Below, in pieces: positions 50,004 through 62,700 of a stretch of DNA of 64,000 bases. The notes below the pieces were generated by a model. That model was not told where the DNA came from. It was given only the letters and a program-made list of their open reading frames with translations, and did not search any database. The first letter of the stretch is position 1. Every line of letters starts with the position of its first letter. The translations under genes and the position numbers were made by a program. The DNA comes from Branchiostoma lanceolatum (Eukaryota; Chordata; Leptocardii; Amphioxiformes; Branchiostomatidae), in NCBI RefSeq assembly GCF_035083965.1, contig NC_089724.1, positions 8,224,501 through 8,288,500 on the forward strand, given 5' to 3'.

Positions 50004-50384
50004 GGCCACGTTGATTTAATTATGGATTGTTATGGATAACATCCGCGCGCGCATTAATTTTTGTCCATTTCCAAATTTAAAAAAAAAAGTTTTCTTCTAT
50101 ATATATACCGTAAGTTGCAAAAAGATTTTTCGGAAAACGGATACTAATATCGTAGAACTAAGTCAAAGAGGAAGATGTGAATGAACAAAGATGAAGAATC
50201 CATTAATTGGTATACCATTCTCTGCGTGTTTAGTGTTTGTTCAACCTTTTTGACCACGTAACGTTGAATATTAAATTTCATAATGAAGGCAATTTTGTTT
50301 TTGCCGAACTTTTTTTATTCGCACGCTCGCATCAGTTTTGGGGTTCCCAGAGGATGTCATCCATATAATGAAATCAACATGGCC
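50004..50384. mobile_element. ~375-bp inverted-end element, copy 1
   Basis: Bounded by GGCCACGTTGATTTAATTA and its inverse AAATCAACATGGCC. The interior GAAGATGTGAATGAACAAAG, TTGGTATACCATTCTC and CGCACGCTCGCATCAGTTTT match the element at 58200-58572. Confidence 0.8.
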
Positions 50385-50884
50385 TTTCTCTTTTGTTGTG
50401 GTTGCTTGTTTATTGACAAGTGTATCACTGTCACGTGGTGTTTCTCAGTAATCTCTTTCAAAATGTGAACAACACATGCTTCACGTTGGTAATTCTGTCC
50501 GTTTCCAGATGTTTTCTAGGGAAACTCAATAAACACTTTTGCATGGGGGTACGGACTACGGATACTTACATGGGGAAACGGGGCAGATGTTACGGTGACT
50601 GGCTCTCATAGGAAAGCAAATTAAAATGCACTAAAACAAGGCTTCATAAAAGTTCTAACCCAAATTTCAATATCACAAATTCTGCTGCACCTAAAAGTCA
50701 GAAGGGTCTGTTTCATGAATATGGAAAGAAAATCGGCACTTGGCCAGCTCAAACTCCCTGTAAAGCCAAAAGTAGAGCAGAAACCCTAGCTTTGACCCCA
50801 GTTTTCTTCTGTATACATCCACTGAGGGCCAGAAGAACCCAACAACTCACCCATGTCCTTCCGCCAACTAAGCTGCTGAAGTAA

Positions 50885-51000
50885 ACAACTTTTGCATCGG
50901 GGTAGTACGGACACTTTTGCATTGGGTACGGACACTTTCACATGGGGGTACGGACACATTCGCATGTGGGTACGGTCACTTTCGCACGGGGGTACTTTTG
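50885..51000. repeat. Short tandem repeat, ~23-bp unit, about five copies
   Basis: Repeated GGGTACGGACACTTTCGCAT-type units. Two more diverged units lie at about 50540-50575. Confidence 0.8.
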
Positions 51001-51860
51001 CTGATGCCACCGGTGACCAGACAGCGTATTCAAAGTCTCCTTATTTGCGGTTCTGCTTGAGAGAGCATTCCTCATTTCCAAGTGCTGAATCTTGAAACAG
51101 ACTATATATGTTCCAGAGAAAGCTTTGGGGATTTAGTGATTTTTACCGTTACAGGTATTTATATTTCATATTCTATTAGCATGGAAATCTACTGAATGAC
51201 AAATACCTCAAGCGAACCCTAGCGGTTCCCTGAACGGTCGTCTTTGGCCGGGAAGGCGTTCGTTACGTCACCGTCAGTGAGAGTCTGTGTCGTGCAGAGT
51301 ACTACGTCGTACACGATGTATGTAGTCAAAACAGTTAGTGCCCGGCAGCATTACATGTTATCAATATGATGAGCTTACATAAGGCCAGATGAAATTTTCT
51401 CATCGAGCAACCTAACTCACGCCGTCACACTGATGCACAACATCCTCCACGTATCCAGACAGGAAGGGTCCTTATCACCAAGGTGGCCTTGGTGATATAG
51501 ATTTGTCAAAACTTACTTTGGTAAATTAAGCACAAAAAGTAGCAGAAATTGTATACAAAATAAATGGGCACGATATAGTATGGTACCATTTCGTAAGTGG
51601 TCACGTATCATGTTTGAAAAGACGGAGAGGCTAATTTTCATAAACGTTGTATCAAATATAAATAATATAAGCAGTAGGGTACCGCCCTTGAACGGGTCCC
51701 GTGCTACGCGCGTGTTGTGTGTGTAAGATAAGAGATCGTGTGTATAAGGTATGTGTAAAGTATAAAAGATAAACAAAGGTCGTACAGCTAGGTTCTCTGA
51801 GGACACAGAGACCGAACGTTGTACATGTTCACCGTCCTATATTTTCAGTCCTCTGTAAGG

Positions 51861-54800
51861 ATGCTTGCGCCACTTGTCTGCCTGTTCATCTTGCTTGGTA
51901 CAGCTTGTGCCCAGTTTGTGCCCGGCACGGATACTGGTAAGATAGACTTTACATTCTGACTTCTACACGCCCTCTAAAGTGGGGCAAGCCTGAATGCCAT
52001 CCTAGTTAGTTCAAGGGCTCGAGCACTCCCATGTTGGTGAAGGGCGAGTATGGGTCACCGTCAGGCTAACTGGCGTGGGGACGCTGCGGCCCTGAACAGT
52101 CAGAGTCTGTGTTACAAGGACTAGGTTATTGTCACTTCAGTAAAATTGCATGATCTAGTTTGTAAAGTAAAGCTTCTACAACTCTACAGTCTGCATCACT
52201 GGTTTCTCCCCTGTACAGGCTGCTCAGTAACCCCCGGAGATGTCCTGGGTCCCTACTACGTACCCGGCACGCCTGTATCCCGTACCATGTGCCTGGGGAC
52301 GTCTGACGACGATTACATGTTCGTCAAGGGAACGGTAAGAGTTATACCAATTCAGCTTTACTAACACCCCAAAAGACTCAATCAGGGGTATAGCAGGGGG
52401 AGGAAGCACCGGGCTAGGCCCAGGGCGGTCAAGCCTCTAGCCAGGAACGTCTAAAATAATTAAATGGAAAATTGAAGAAAAAATGAAAGATTGAAACAGT
52501 AAGGAACGTAGCGGGCAATTAGGGGACTTTCTTAATCTATTTAATAATAAATATTGCCCCTACACACCGTCAACTTCGCATCACGATGTACTAGAATCAT
52601 TCAGCGCGACTTTGGTATATGAGATATATGGCTTTACTTATTCCTAACATCTTCTTTGACTTTGGAATTGATCTTGCCATCCTTCAAGATAAGTATCCAT
52701 TATCCTAAATATTTTTCGTGCAATTTACAGCATATATATTTACTCATTTTGTAGCTGCGTTGTATACGATTGACAGTATGGTCCAAAACGTTTTTGTGTG
52801 TGTATGGAAACGGACAATTTGTTGCGCGTGCAGATGTCCTCCAAACAATCAGATCAACATGGCCTTATTAGAGTCCAACTGAAGGAGGAGTATCTATATT
52901 CAAAAATGGTAAATCTTATACCTTTCATCTTGTCTACTAAGTATTCTCTTAATATTTTTCGCTATGTGTCGTCAGGTGTACGACGTCCATTGCCACCCTG
53001 TGCATGGAGCAAGTGTTGAAGTGTGGCAGGCAGACAAGACTGGATTGTAAGGCATCTTACATCATGTATGCGCCAGTTCAACACTTAAACGTCTACGTTG
53101 TTTCAACGACTACTGATAGAAAAAAAACAACTTTCATACAAAAATAAATTGTACAGCAAGTAATTGTTGTACAATTTATCTGCACACAAATGCTGTTCAG
53201 TCAAGGTGCTACGGAAAAATAACTTACAATTTTGTATTCTTTACAAAGCGTTATGTTGATATGTTGGTGATAAAGAATAGCTATATCATGCATGGAAAGG
53301 AACAAAAGAATTAAACAAACTGAAAAACAGATGCCACACCAGTTATAGACTACTTTCATCTCCTTAATTTTAGAAGTTCGTACAAACAAGTTTATTTTTG
53401 CTTTGTAGTGTAAATGTAATAAATAATGAATGATAATTTTCGTGAAGTACTACGCCAACCTTCTCCACATGTCTCTGATGTTCGATGAAACATTGTAGTT
53501 GTTATTCTTTTCATGACATGTAAGGTACTATCACGACCGTTGCCGAGTGCAGTTCACTGCAGACCGCCAAGGCAAGTTCAGCTTTGTCACAACCTTGCCG
53601 GGAAAGTACCTGTTGGGTTACTACTACCGCCCCGCTCACATCCATTACCGGTGAGTATTTACCCACTTCCGCCCCGCTCACATCCACTACCGGTGAGTAT
53701 TTACCCACTGCCGCCCCGCTCACATCTACTACTGGTGAGTATTTACCCACTACCGCCCCGCTCACATCCACTACCGGTGAGAATTTACTACTACCGCCCC
53801 GCTCACATCCACTACCGGTAAAAATTTACTATACTACCGCCCCGCTCACATCCACTACCGGTAAAAATTTACTATACTACCGCCCCGCTCACATCCACTA
53901 CCGGTAAAAATTTACTATACTACCGCCCGCTCACATCCACTACCGGTAAAAATTTACTATACTACCGCCCGTCACATCCACTACCGGTAAAAATTTACTA
54001 TACTACCGCCCGTCACATCCACTACCGGTAAAAATTTACTATACTACCGCCCGCTCACATCCACTACCGGTAAAAATTTACTATACTACCGCCCGTCACA
54101 TCCACTACCGGTAAAAATTTACTATACTACCGCCCGTCACATCCACTACCGGTAAAAATTTACTATACTACCGCCCGCTCACATCCACTACCGGTAAAAA
54201 TGTACTATACTACCGCCCGCTCACATCCACTACCGGTAAAAATTTACTATACTACCGCCCGTCACATCCACTACCGGTAAAAATTTACTATACTACCGCC
54301 CGTCACATCCACTACCGGTAAAAATTTACTATACTACCGCCCCGCTCACATCCACTACCGGTAAAAATTTACTATACTACCGCCCCGTCACATCCACTAC
54401 CGGTAAAAATTTACTACACTACCGCCCGCTCACATCCACTACCGGTAAAAATTTACTATACTACCGCCCCGCTCACATCCACTACCGGTAAAAATTCACT
54501 ATACTACCGCCCGTCACATCCACTACCGGTAAAAATTTACTATACTACCGCCCGCTCACATCCACTACCGGTAAAAATTTACTATACTACCGCCCCGCTC
54601 ACATCCACTACCGGTAAAAATTTACTATACTACCGCCCCGCTCACGTCCACTACCGGTAAAAATTTACTATACTACCGCCCGTCACATCCACTACCGGTA
54701 AAAATTTACTATACTACCGCCCGTCACATCCACTACCGGTAAAAATTTACTATACTACCGCCCGTCACATCCACTACCGGTAAAAATTTACTATACTACC

Positions 54801-55621
54801 GCCCGTCACATCCACTACCGGTAAAAATTTACTATACTACCGCCCCGCTCACATCCACTACCGGTAAAAATTTACTATACTACCGCCCCGTCACATCAAC
54901 TACCGGTAAAAATTTACTATACTACCGCCCGCTCACATCCACTACCGGTAAAAATTTACTATACTACCGCCACATTCACAACCGGTGAGTATTTTCTACA
55001 GTACCGCCCCGCTCACATCCACTACCGGTGAGTATTTACTACTACCGCCCCGCTCACATCCACTACCGGTGAGTATTTTCTACAGTACCGCCCCGCTCAC
55101 ATTCACTACCGGTGAGTATTTACTACAGTGACCGCCCCGCTCATATCCACTACCGGTGAGTATTTAGTACTACCGCCCGCCCGCTTACATCCATGTCTTT
55201 TTTGTTTTGTCACGCATTGGTTGCCCCTTGCGTAGAACATTCCTAACCAGACATACAATATAACGTAGTTGCAAGTATCTTTAGGAGAGTGGTGCGCTTC
55301 TTCGAAGGGTGGCATTTGCGGGCGCAGTGTGACAAGTGTTTGCAACTTTGTATGCTCCATGTAATCATTTTGAAATTTATTGCATGTAACGTTAATTTCA
55401 GTGTGACTGCGCCAGGCTACCGTGAGGTCGTCACCCAGCTGTACTTCACACATGACGACTCGCTCGGTGCGAACGACCCGTGCGACACGTGCAACTCAGG
55501 TAGCGCCGAGCTCATCATGGACGTTCGGGCACCGACCGCGGACGACTTGGTGCAGATCGCCCAACTCGTCACCTTTCCCGTCAACAAGGTCGTGGAGTTC
55601 AACCCCGTCATGGGCCACTAG
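51861..55621 (+). CDS. Secreted intradiol ring-cleavage dioxygenase
   Basis: Non-haem Fe(III) enzyme of the protocatechuate 3,4-/catechol 1,2-dioxygenase family, which opens catechol rings between the hydroxyls. Exons: 51861-51936, 52219-52334, 52976-53046, 53525-53650, 55402-55621. They join in frame to 202 residues. Residues 1-18 are a signal peptide ending TACA. Family motifs in order: GPYY (42-45 region), VYDVHCHPVHGASVEVWQAD, DRQGKFSFVTTLPGKY, RPAHIHYRV, TQLYF. Expected iron ligands are all present: Tyr89 (after WQADKTGL), Tyr116 (PGKY), His126 and His128 (AHIH). Cys-rich additions (GCS, DPCDTCNS) suit a secreted form. Length matches short extracellular single-domain members. Rare in animals; substrate unknown. 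Intron 4 is a minisatellite built from the end of exon 4. Confidence 0.93.
53630..55195 (+). repeat. ~42-bp minisatellite derived from exon 4 end plus splice donor, about 37 copies
   Basis: Units repeat CTACCGCCCCGCTCACATCC and ACTACCGGTAAAAATTTACT. The exon portion equals the last ~28 coding bases (YYRPAHIHYR), and the GT follows at the same place. Units near both ends (to about 53790 and from about 54970) keep GTGAGT; the roughly 30 middle units have GTAAAAA. Unit length varies 40-44 by small deletions (CCCCGCTC, CCCGCTC, CCCGTC). Confidence 0.97.
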
Positions 55622-55641
55622 TAACCACTGCAGCATCATAA

Positions 55642-55744
55642 GAAAGCCCAGAACGACAAGTGGTTACAGATCACAGCCTATGCGGAGGTCTGTAGGCACA
55701 CAGCCTATGCGGTGGTCTGTAAGCACTTGTCGCTCTGGGCTTTC
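55642..55744 (+). repeat. Hairpin just after the dioxygenase stop codon
   Basis: Arm GAAAGCCCAGAACGACAAGTG (55642-55662) is matched, with one mismatch in 21, by the reverse complement of 55724-55744. The loop holds a direct repeat CACAGCCTATGCGG with GGTCTGTA. It would be in the 3' UTR. Candidate AATAAA follows at 55953-55958. Confidence 0.8.
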
Positions 55745-56757
55745 GCAGCATGAAAACGTATTGCTGTACGAAAAGACGCTTGTTACAATGCGTGGACTTT
55801 GCTTTACACGGTTACACAACTGAATCTGTGATTAAAACGGTTGAAGCTTACTCACTAGTACGAGTCTTCTTCTGATGCCACACTCTATTTGTCCATTAGA
55901 CTACTCATAATACAAAATGATGCCACTCGACTTTATTTTCAATGCAGAACACAATAAACAGGCAAGAAGTGTCCAATAAGATCCAATAACATGTCGTTTC
56001 AAAGAGTCGTGCTAATTGATGGCAAGTCAAGGTCGTAACGTTGCAGTGAATATCACCGAGTTTCAGCGTTTACTTTGACAATATATCTAACGTTACATGG
56101 CATCCGTGCGGTTAACGGTGACGTGACACGTGATTCCTTCTTACGAGTAAGATACACTATGCACAGACTCTACTCCTGTTTGTTTGAGTCGGTCGCTAGT
56201 CCAGGCTAGGTGCGCTACGCATTTGTTTCTGCGTATAAATCGTTCATGAACAATATCAAGCAAACTGTTGAACATTGATGCATATAACGTTATGTAACGT
56301 TAATATATAAACTCCTCAAATAGTTCACAGTCAGTTCTATCTATATAATTTTGATAAGTTTATATTTGCAGTCAAAGCACAGTGTTTGAATATCGAAATT
56401 AACGTTAAAAAACAAACAAAAAACGTTACATGCGTAAAACAAAGATCATACAAACATGTAACGTTACGCACGCATCGACGGTGAGAAATATAACTGTGCA
56501 AGTCTGTGTTAGTACGGACATGTCCGTGGTGCTGATGTTCTATTCATACCGAAATGACGTGTTTAGAACAACCGAACGTTCCGAACGCATCGAACAAGAA
56601 CGTTCGTTCGAACGTTCGAACTTTGAATTCTTAATCAAGTTTGCCCTAGTATGTTTCCTTCACATGTTGTTGATGATGAAGGGGAAACATAAGTCTTTTG
56701 GGTTTTAGGTTTGCGTTTGTGATTTACTACTACAATCAACGCCTGTTCAAGGCAGAT
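55745..56757. other. Intergenic, no gene recognised
   Basis: AT-rich interval with many AACGTTA words between the dioxygenase 3' UTR and the Tie-like receptor start. The receptor promoter should lie here; no TATA box is clear. An open frame at 56430-56708 has no family features. Confidence 0.45.
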
Positions 56758-59700
56758 ATGCGGTCTTGGCGGCAAGCCGTGTACCAAAGAATCCTCCTGG
56801 CGGCCATTCTAATGCTGCACGTGTACGGCGCATATTCTGGTAAGTGCTCCAACTCAAGGTTACCTTGTCAAGATTACGTGTTATGGAGGGGTGGAGTTAT
56901 AGGATAGGAGTTATTTACTTTTCTGGTACATTGTGTTATCTAAGAACTTGATCTACTTCTTCAAAAGGTCGCCAGGTTGTTATTCAAGAGGGGCAGGGGA
57001 GAAAGGGGAATGATTTTTAATGGCCGCAGCGTTCGAAATACCCATCTGCAATCTGAAAAATGCATAAAGATTTTCAAGATTGCAGAAGAAAAATTAAACA
57101 ATCTGCAATTTTGCAGAAGAAAAAAATCAGACTCGGGATTCAATGGCTCTCAATTCAGGAGATTATAATTTATATAGACTTACTAGTAAGCAAACTAGCG
57201 GCGCTGCAGATATAAACTGAAACCCACACCGCCGCGCAAGATGGCGGCGTTTCGGTGCGTTCCGACTGCCTGGTGCTACTTGAGGTCAGTTTTTTCGGGG
57301 GGTTTCGACCTTTTCCGTGATAACTTCGGAGACGAATCATGTGAGAAAATGTCAATTTCGTGCATTTCCGTCAACCCTCGCTAATCTCCGCGGTCACGAT
57401 CTCGAGGTCGTGTACAATCGCCAACAAAATGACACTCGTCCTCAACCTTATCTAAATAAAATATTATATATACGAAAATAATTTTATCATGTTGGTAGAA
57501 CATAGGACATTAGAGTTTTCTTACACAACCAGTCACTACTTACCTGCTGACGTTTCGGTGTCTGTCAGACACCTTCTTCAGAGCTTCTGACTGGAGTACC
57601 GCTTCTCACCGCTATAACTATAAGTAGCCGATGTAGGTGGCGCTTTTGCTGCTAGAACAGACACCGAAACGTCAGCAGGGAAAAAGTGACTGGTTGTGTG
57701 AAAAGAAAACTCCAATATCCAATATTATATATCCTTTTAAACGGTTCGTACCTCTTGCCTTGTCGCCGATCCTCTCCTTCCACCCAATCAAACCTTTCCT
57801 TTTATGACGTTTTGTTATCATTAGACGTGGACGAGTGTGCAGATGGTACTGATGACTGCGCCCAGGTGTGCACCAACACAGATGGCAGCTATAATTGTTC
57901 TTGTTGGTCAGGGTTCACACTACAGGACAACGGGCAGTACTGTGATGGTAGGTCTCACTTCTTAGCTTAGTCCGCTACCCAAGCTCCACTCCCCGCCAAG
58001 GTAGTGGACTAAAGCTATTAATGCTGGACTCCAGGATTAAGGTCTCACACGACCCCTTTCCCTCTATTCACTTGAGATGTCTTGTTTCGTTCGTTTTGGT
58101 TAGATAAAGATTGTATTTCTTGGCTATAGATTATTTTTTTGCAGGAAATTAACGCAAACACACACGCTTTTCCAAAATAAAGAAATTCGATGAATCAATG
58201 TTGATTTGATTATATAGATGACATCCGCACGCGCATCAGTTTTCAACTTTTCTGTAAATCGAAAGCATTTGTAAAATGACCCAATGAATGCCGTGAAATG
58301 CCAAAAAAAGTACGGGAATCGAATAGTAATGTCGTAGAATCAAGTCAATTCAAAAGTCAAAGAAGACGATGTGAAAGAACAAAAATGAAGAATCTTTTAT
58401 TTGGTATACCATACTCGTGTGTTTAGTCATTTGTTCAACCTTCCTGACCACATAAATTTCACAATGAAGGCAACTTTTATTTTTTGTGTGCTAAACGTTT
58501 TTTTATTCGCACGCTCGCATCAGTTTTGAGGTTCCCATAGGATGTCATCTACATGTATATAATCAAATCAACATGGCCTTACCCCAAACAGTATAGTGTG
58601 CTATTATATAGACATGACCATATGCTGTTTTTTCTTCAGGTCCAAAGATAGACCTGTACATGGAGGTGATTTTACCTATAACAAAGGACAGTATCTGGGA
58701 CGACAGAACTAAGATGTCCTGCAGACCTGAGATGGAAGGCTTGACCATAATTAATGGTTACCACATCGGAATGAAACTAGACACAGGTCAGTTAAAGGAA
58801 ACCCAAGCAATATTAGGGCCCAAAAATTGGAAATGAAAAAAATTATGAAATATTTTTGGTAGTGACATTTACCAACATTGTTTAGCACGTTTGCGTAATA
58901 ACTTCATAATTTGAGCATTTTAAAACCTTAGTTTCGTGAGCCTACAAAAATTCCGGCCACGAGTTCTCACATCACAACGACGTTATATTTTTGCATAATG
59001 GAGTACGTTCATTCCGACGACTGAAGATTGTCCTGGAGAAAAAAAAGGAGGACCACATTTAAAGAAAGAAAATTGAAAAGCGTTTCGCTGCGGTGTGATG
59101 CGTTCAGTTAAAAAATACCCCTACCCGTATATATACATATATATACGGGACCTAGATACAGGCTCTGTAATGTGCAACCCATTTATAAATGGGGCCCGCA
59201 GGACATAATGTATATATAACTTGGCATTTCATACTGAATATTGCATTTGAGTTCTAACACAGTGCATGCGCGCAAGGCCACATAAGAATAGAAACCGGAA
59301 GATCCAAAAAAATTCCTATCGACCAGAGGGTTTGTCCATTTTGTCCAGTGTTAATTGAAGTCGAATATCACTTTTGGATTGTATGTCCAAAATATTTTGA
59401 TGTACGTTATTCACTATGTACACAAGGTGGCATCTAATATACCAGAATTTATCTCAATAGCAACCCTTGCATTGTATACATAGGATGCACTAGGAAAATA
59501 CATCAAAGAATGTCAAGACGTTAGAAATTCTTCCAATGATTGTAAAAGCTCATGATCCCATACTATACACTCTTGTATGAGGTAGATTAGCTTTATAGAA
59601 CTGTAGTTAAGTACCAGTAGATGCCATACTTTGTGCCTTCTTGTTGTGCAGGTTATGGTACCAACATCAACTACCTGACCTACGGAACGCAGTACGAGAC

Positions 59701-62700
59701 TAGAACAAATAGTGATGGGGTACCGTACGGTCTTGAACTCCGCAATGCCGCCGGTAACTTCCGTCCCAACGCCTATTACTGTAAAACGACCCGCAATGGG
59801 TTAACACGAGAAATCATCGCTCCGGTCACGCTGGGAGAAGGTAAACCCCGAGAGATGCATATTGTAGTTACCTCCGCCAAGAAGGTTATATTTTTGGTAG
59901 CGTTTGTGTGTTTGTGTGTATGTCTTTGTCTTTTGTCTTTTTATTTCGCACAGGTAAAAGAATTTTACATACATATGACAGATCAATACACATAGTGCCG
60001 GGGAAGGTAGAGACCAATGTGGTCTATAACATTCCATCCCCATTTTTCAAACAGAATAAATTACAATGATAAATTAAGATATAGAGAAAAAAATGACAAC
60101 TTAATATCGTAACAAATAACAAATCAATAACTAATAATAACAATAACAAAAAACAAGAACTAAATTATTATATATAAAGAAACAATTACCTAACTGAACA
60201 CAGAAAAATTACCAACTAAGTAAGCAAGGAAACAATTCGATAAATAATAACGATGCAAATAACGACAAGCATATATAACAACACAAGTCAATAACACAAA
60301 AAATGCACCCAGACATGCAGGATATAAATGAAAAACCAAAGAATAGAAGGTTAAGCAAATAATTGATTGTTTAAAATGGAGCTTTTTAACATGTTTTTGA
60401 ATCTCAGTAGTGATTTGCAGTTCTGTAAGTTTTCATGTAAGCTATTCCAAGTTTGCGGGCATCTGTACATCATGGAGAACATTCGCTGCTGTGTTTTTGC
60501 TTGTATCTGTTTCAAGTTGTTTCGTTGCCTTGTATTATAATGATGAAATTCCGAGTTGTAGTGAAAAAGACGTTTGAATTGATTTGGTACACAGGACGTG
60601 TGTGTGTGTGTGGACGAACGTGTGTGTGTGTGGACGAACGGCATAACTCGAGAAGGAATGGATGGATGTGGGTAGGTCTTGATGAACCCTGGAAATGCTT
60701 AGATTTTGGACCCTCCTAGCAGCTTGTTACGGTACTGCAGCGCAACTACCTGTTTTGATCTCCCGTTCTGGACATACTATGGTCCTGATTCTTGAGTGGT
60801 AGATAGCTTGGACAAGGGAGTACCATCATTTTGTGTTCACATTTTGAGTACTAGACTGGTATGTTCATGAAAAATACATTACTATATGTTCCTAGCTCTC
60901 AGTCACCAAACGCTATCTTAATGGCTTTTTATTTTATTTTACACGCAGCTTACTATAGACCCAAGGAGTTTACAGTTACTGTGAATATCGGCGAGAGTGC
61001 CACGCTTGAGATGGTTCTGAAGAACGCCATCCCAGGCGGCCATGACGGATCTACGGAGTGGCGGAGGGATGGCTCAGTTTTGCCGGGAGTCGACAACGAT
61101 TGTAACCTTACCATCTCCAACGCTCAGGTTAGATACTAATTAAAGTATAAAAGTTATATTTCAGGAATTTTAGAATAACGATGTTTTTCAAGTATTCAGC
61201 AACATGAATGAAAGACTTTGGTAGTTTCTAACAGAAACTAAAAAAAAAAAATGTAGTAAGTCACCTGCTCTTATATACTATAAAACTAACAATAGTTGCT
61301 ATCATATCATATCATATCATCTACGTTGATAAGGTATATATTTTGTGTTTTATTTCTATAGATGTCAGATGAAGGTGTGTACGAGTGCTACTTGACGGGC
61401 AGGTACAGTGAGAACAAACAGGGCATCGCCAGGCTCATTGTTAGAGGTACGTTATAACCGTCGCCAACAGGGTTGTGCTGCAGCCGTCGGTGTCGTTTGC
61501 GTGTTTGTCTGTTTGTGCACAACATAGCCTGTGCAATTGTGGATCATGAGTAGATCCAAATGATATTTGTGAAGTGGATAGGGGTACACTTTCCTACCAT
61601 AACGGTGGAGTAACGCCAACCGAGATTCTTCGGCTAATCTGTCTAAAACTGTGCTGAAAACACACTACGGATTTGGTTGCCGATATGCCGACGTCTAGCG
61701 TATTTGCCACCAAGAATTGTACATCTTTTTAATGTTGGACTTCGCGGACTTGTAGCAGACCTTCCGGTTTTGATATCTCATGATATGGTAGTGATTTGTG
61801 GATGGTAGGTAGCTATTTTTTGTCTGTGTTCTGTAAAGCAAATCTGACACTAGATGCTTAACGAGACGAAATGACATCAGTAATACTGAAATGAACGGAC
61901 TGGGAAGGTCATGATGAGGAGGGGGTTTGTGACAAAATGCTCGTGCATTTACACACATGTACAAACAATTTATACATTTCTCTCCTGTTCGCTAGAGTGC
62001 CCGGAGGGGAAGTGGGGACCTCCAAGTTGCACGGCAGACTGTGTGGAGTGTCACTGGCCACAAGGAATCTGTGATGACGAGACCGGGCAATGTATCTGTT
62101 TCCCAGGATTCGGCGGACTAAACTGCGAAACACGTAACTATATAAAGTTTTTGTTGTTGTTGTTGTTGTTGAAGATAATTGACATTGAAAAGAACACACA
62201 TAGAAAAAATACAATTATTAGAAAGCACTATCCTGAAGGGGACGATATGTTCGAAATGGTCCGTGACGTTATCTGAGACTAATGCCAATGGGATACGAGC
62301 ATTTACCACAAACCGATTTAACGCTGCAGAAGTTTTAGAAATTCTATTGAAGCTTCCATACTGTGATATGTGGTCGCCTGATACACCACGCGACAAACGT
62401 AGCCCAATTGTACAGTTTCGGAAATATTGATAGCGTACATAGTGCGCAACTAAACAAGGAATTTGGTACCGTTGTCCTTGTCTAACCACAGCAATGCGAT
62501 GCCGTCATCCATTCATTTAGTGCTGTATGTCCATTCTATTTTTCATAGTACGTTGTTGTAAGCAATAGACCAACAAGCACAGCTTGAGTAAATGAAACCC
62601 ATCTTTTTGATTTTTCTGTGCCAGTTTGCCCCTACGGTTACTTCGGGGACTCCTGCATCGGCCGTTGTTCTGGTGGGTGCCTGGCTAAGTTGTTCTGTGG

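Larger units (their letters stand above)
49373..51860. other. Divergent intergenic interval
   Basis: Between the ATG of the minus-strand L27-PDZ gene and the ATG of the dioxygenase. It holds MITE copy G, the 375-bp element and the short tandem repeat. No gene recognised; promoters of both neighbours must lie here. Confidence 0.5.

Noticed and set aside
53513-53907. Open frames across the start of the minisatellite giving repeated Pro/Ser/Thr/Tyr peptides
   Set aside because: They are out of frame with the dioxygenase exon and arise from the periodic sequence having no stop in those frames.
53630-55195. CRISPR-like array of regular repeats
   Set aside because: There are no unique spacers; units are contiguous copies of an exon end and donor in a eukaryotic intron.
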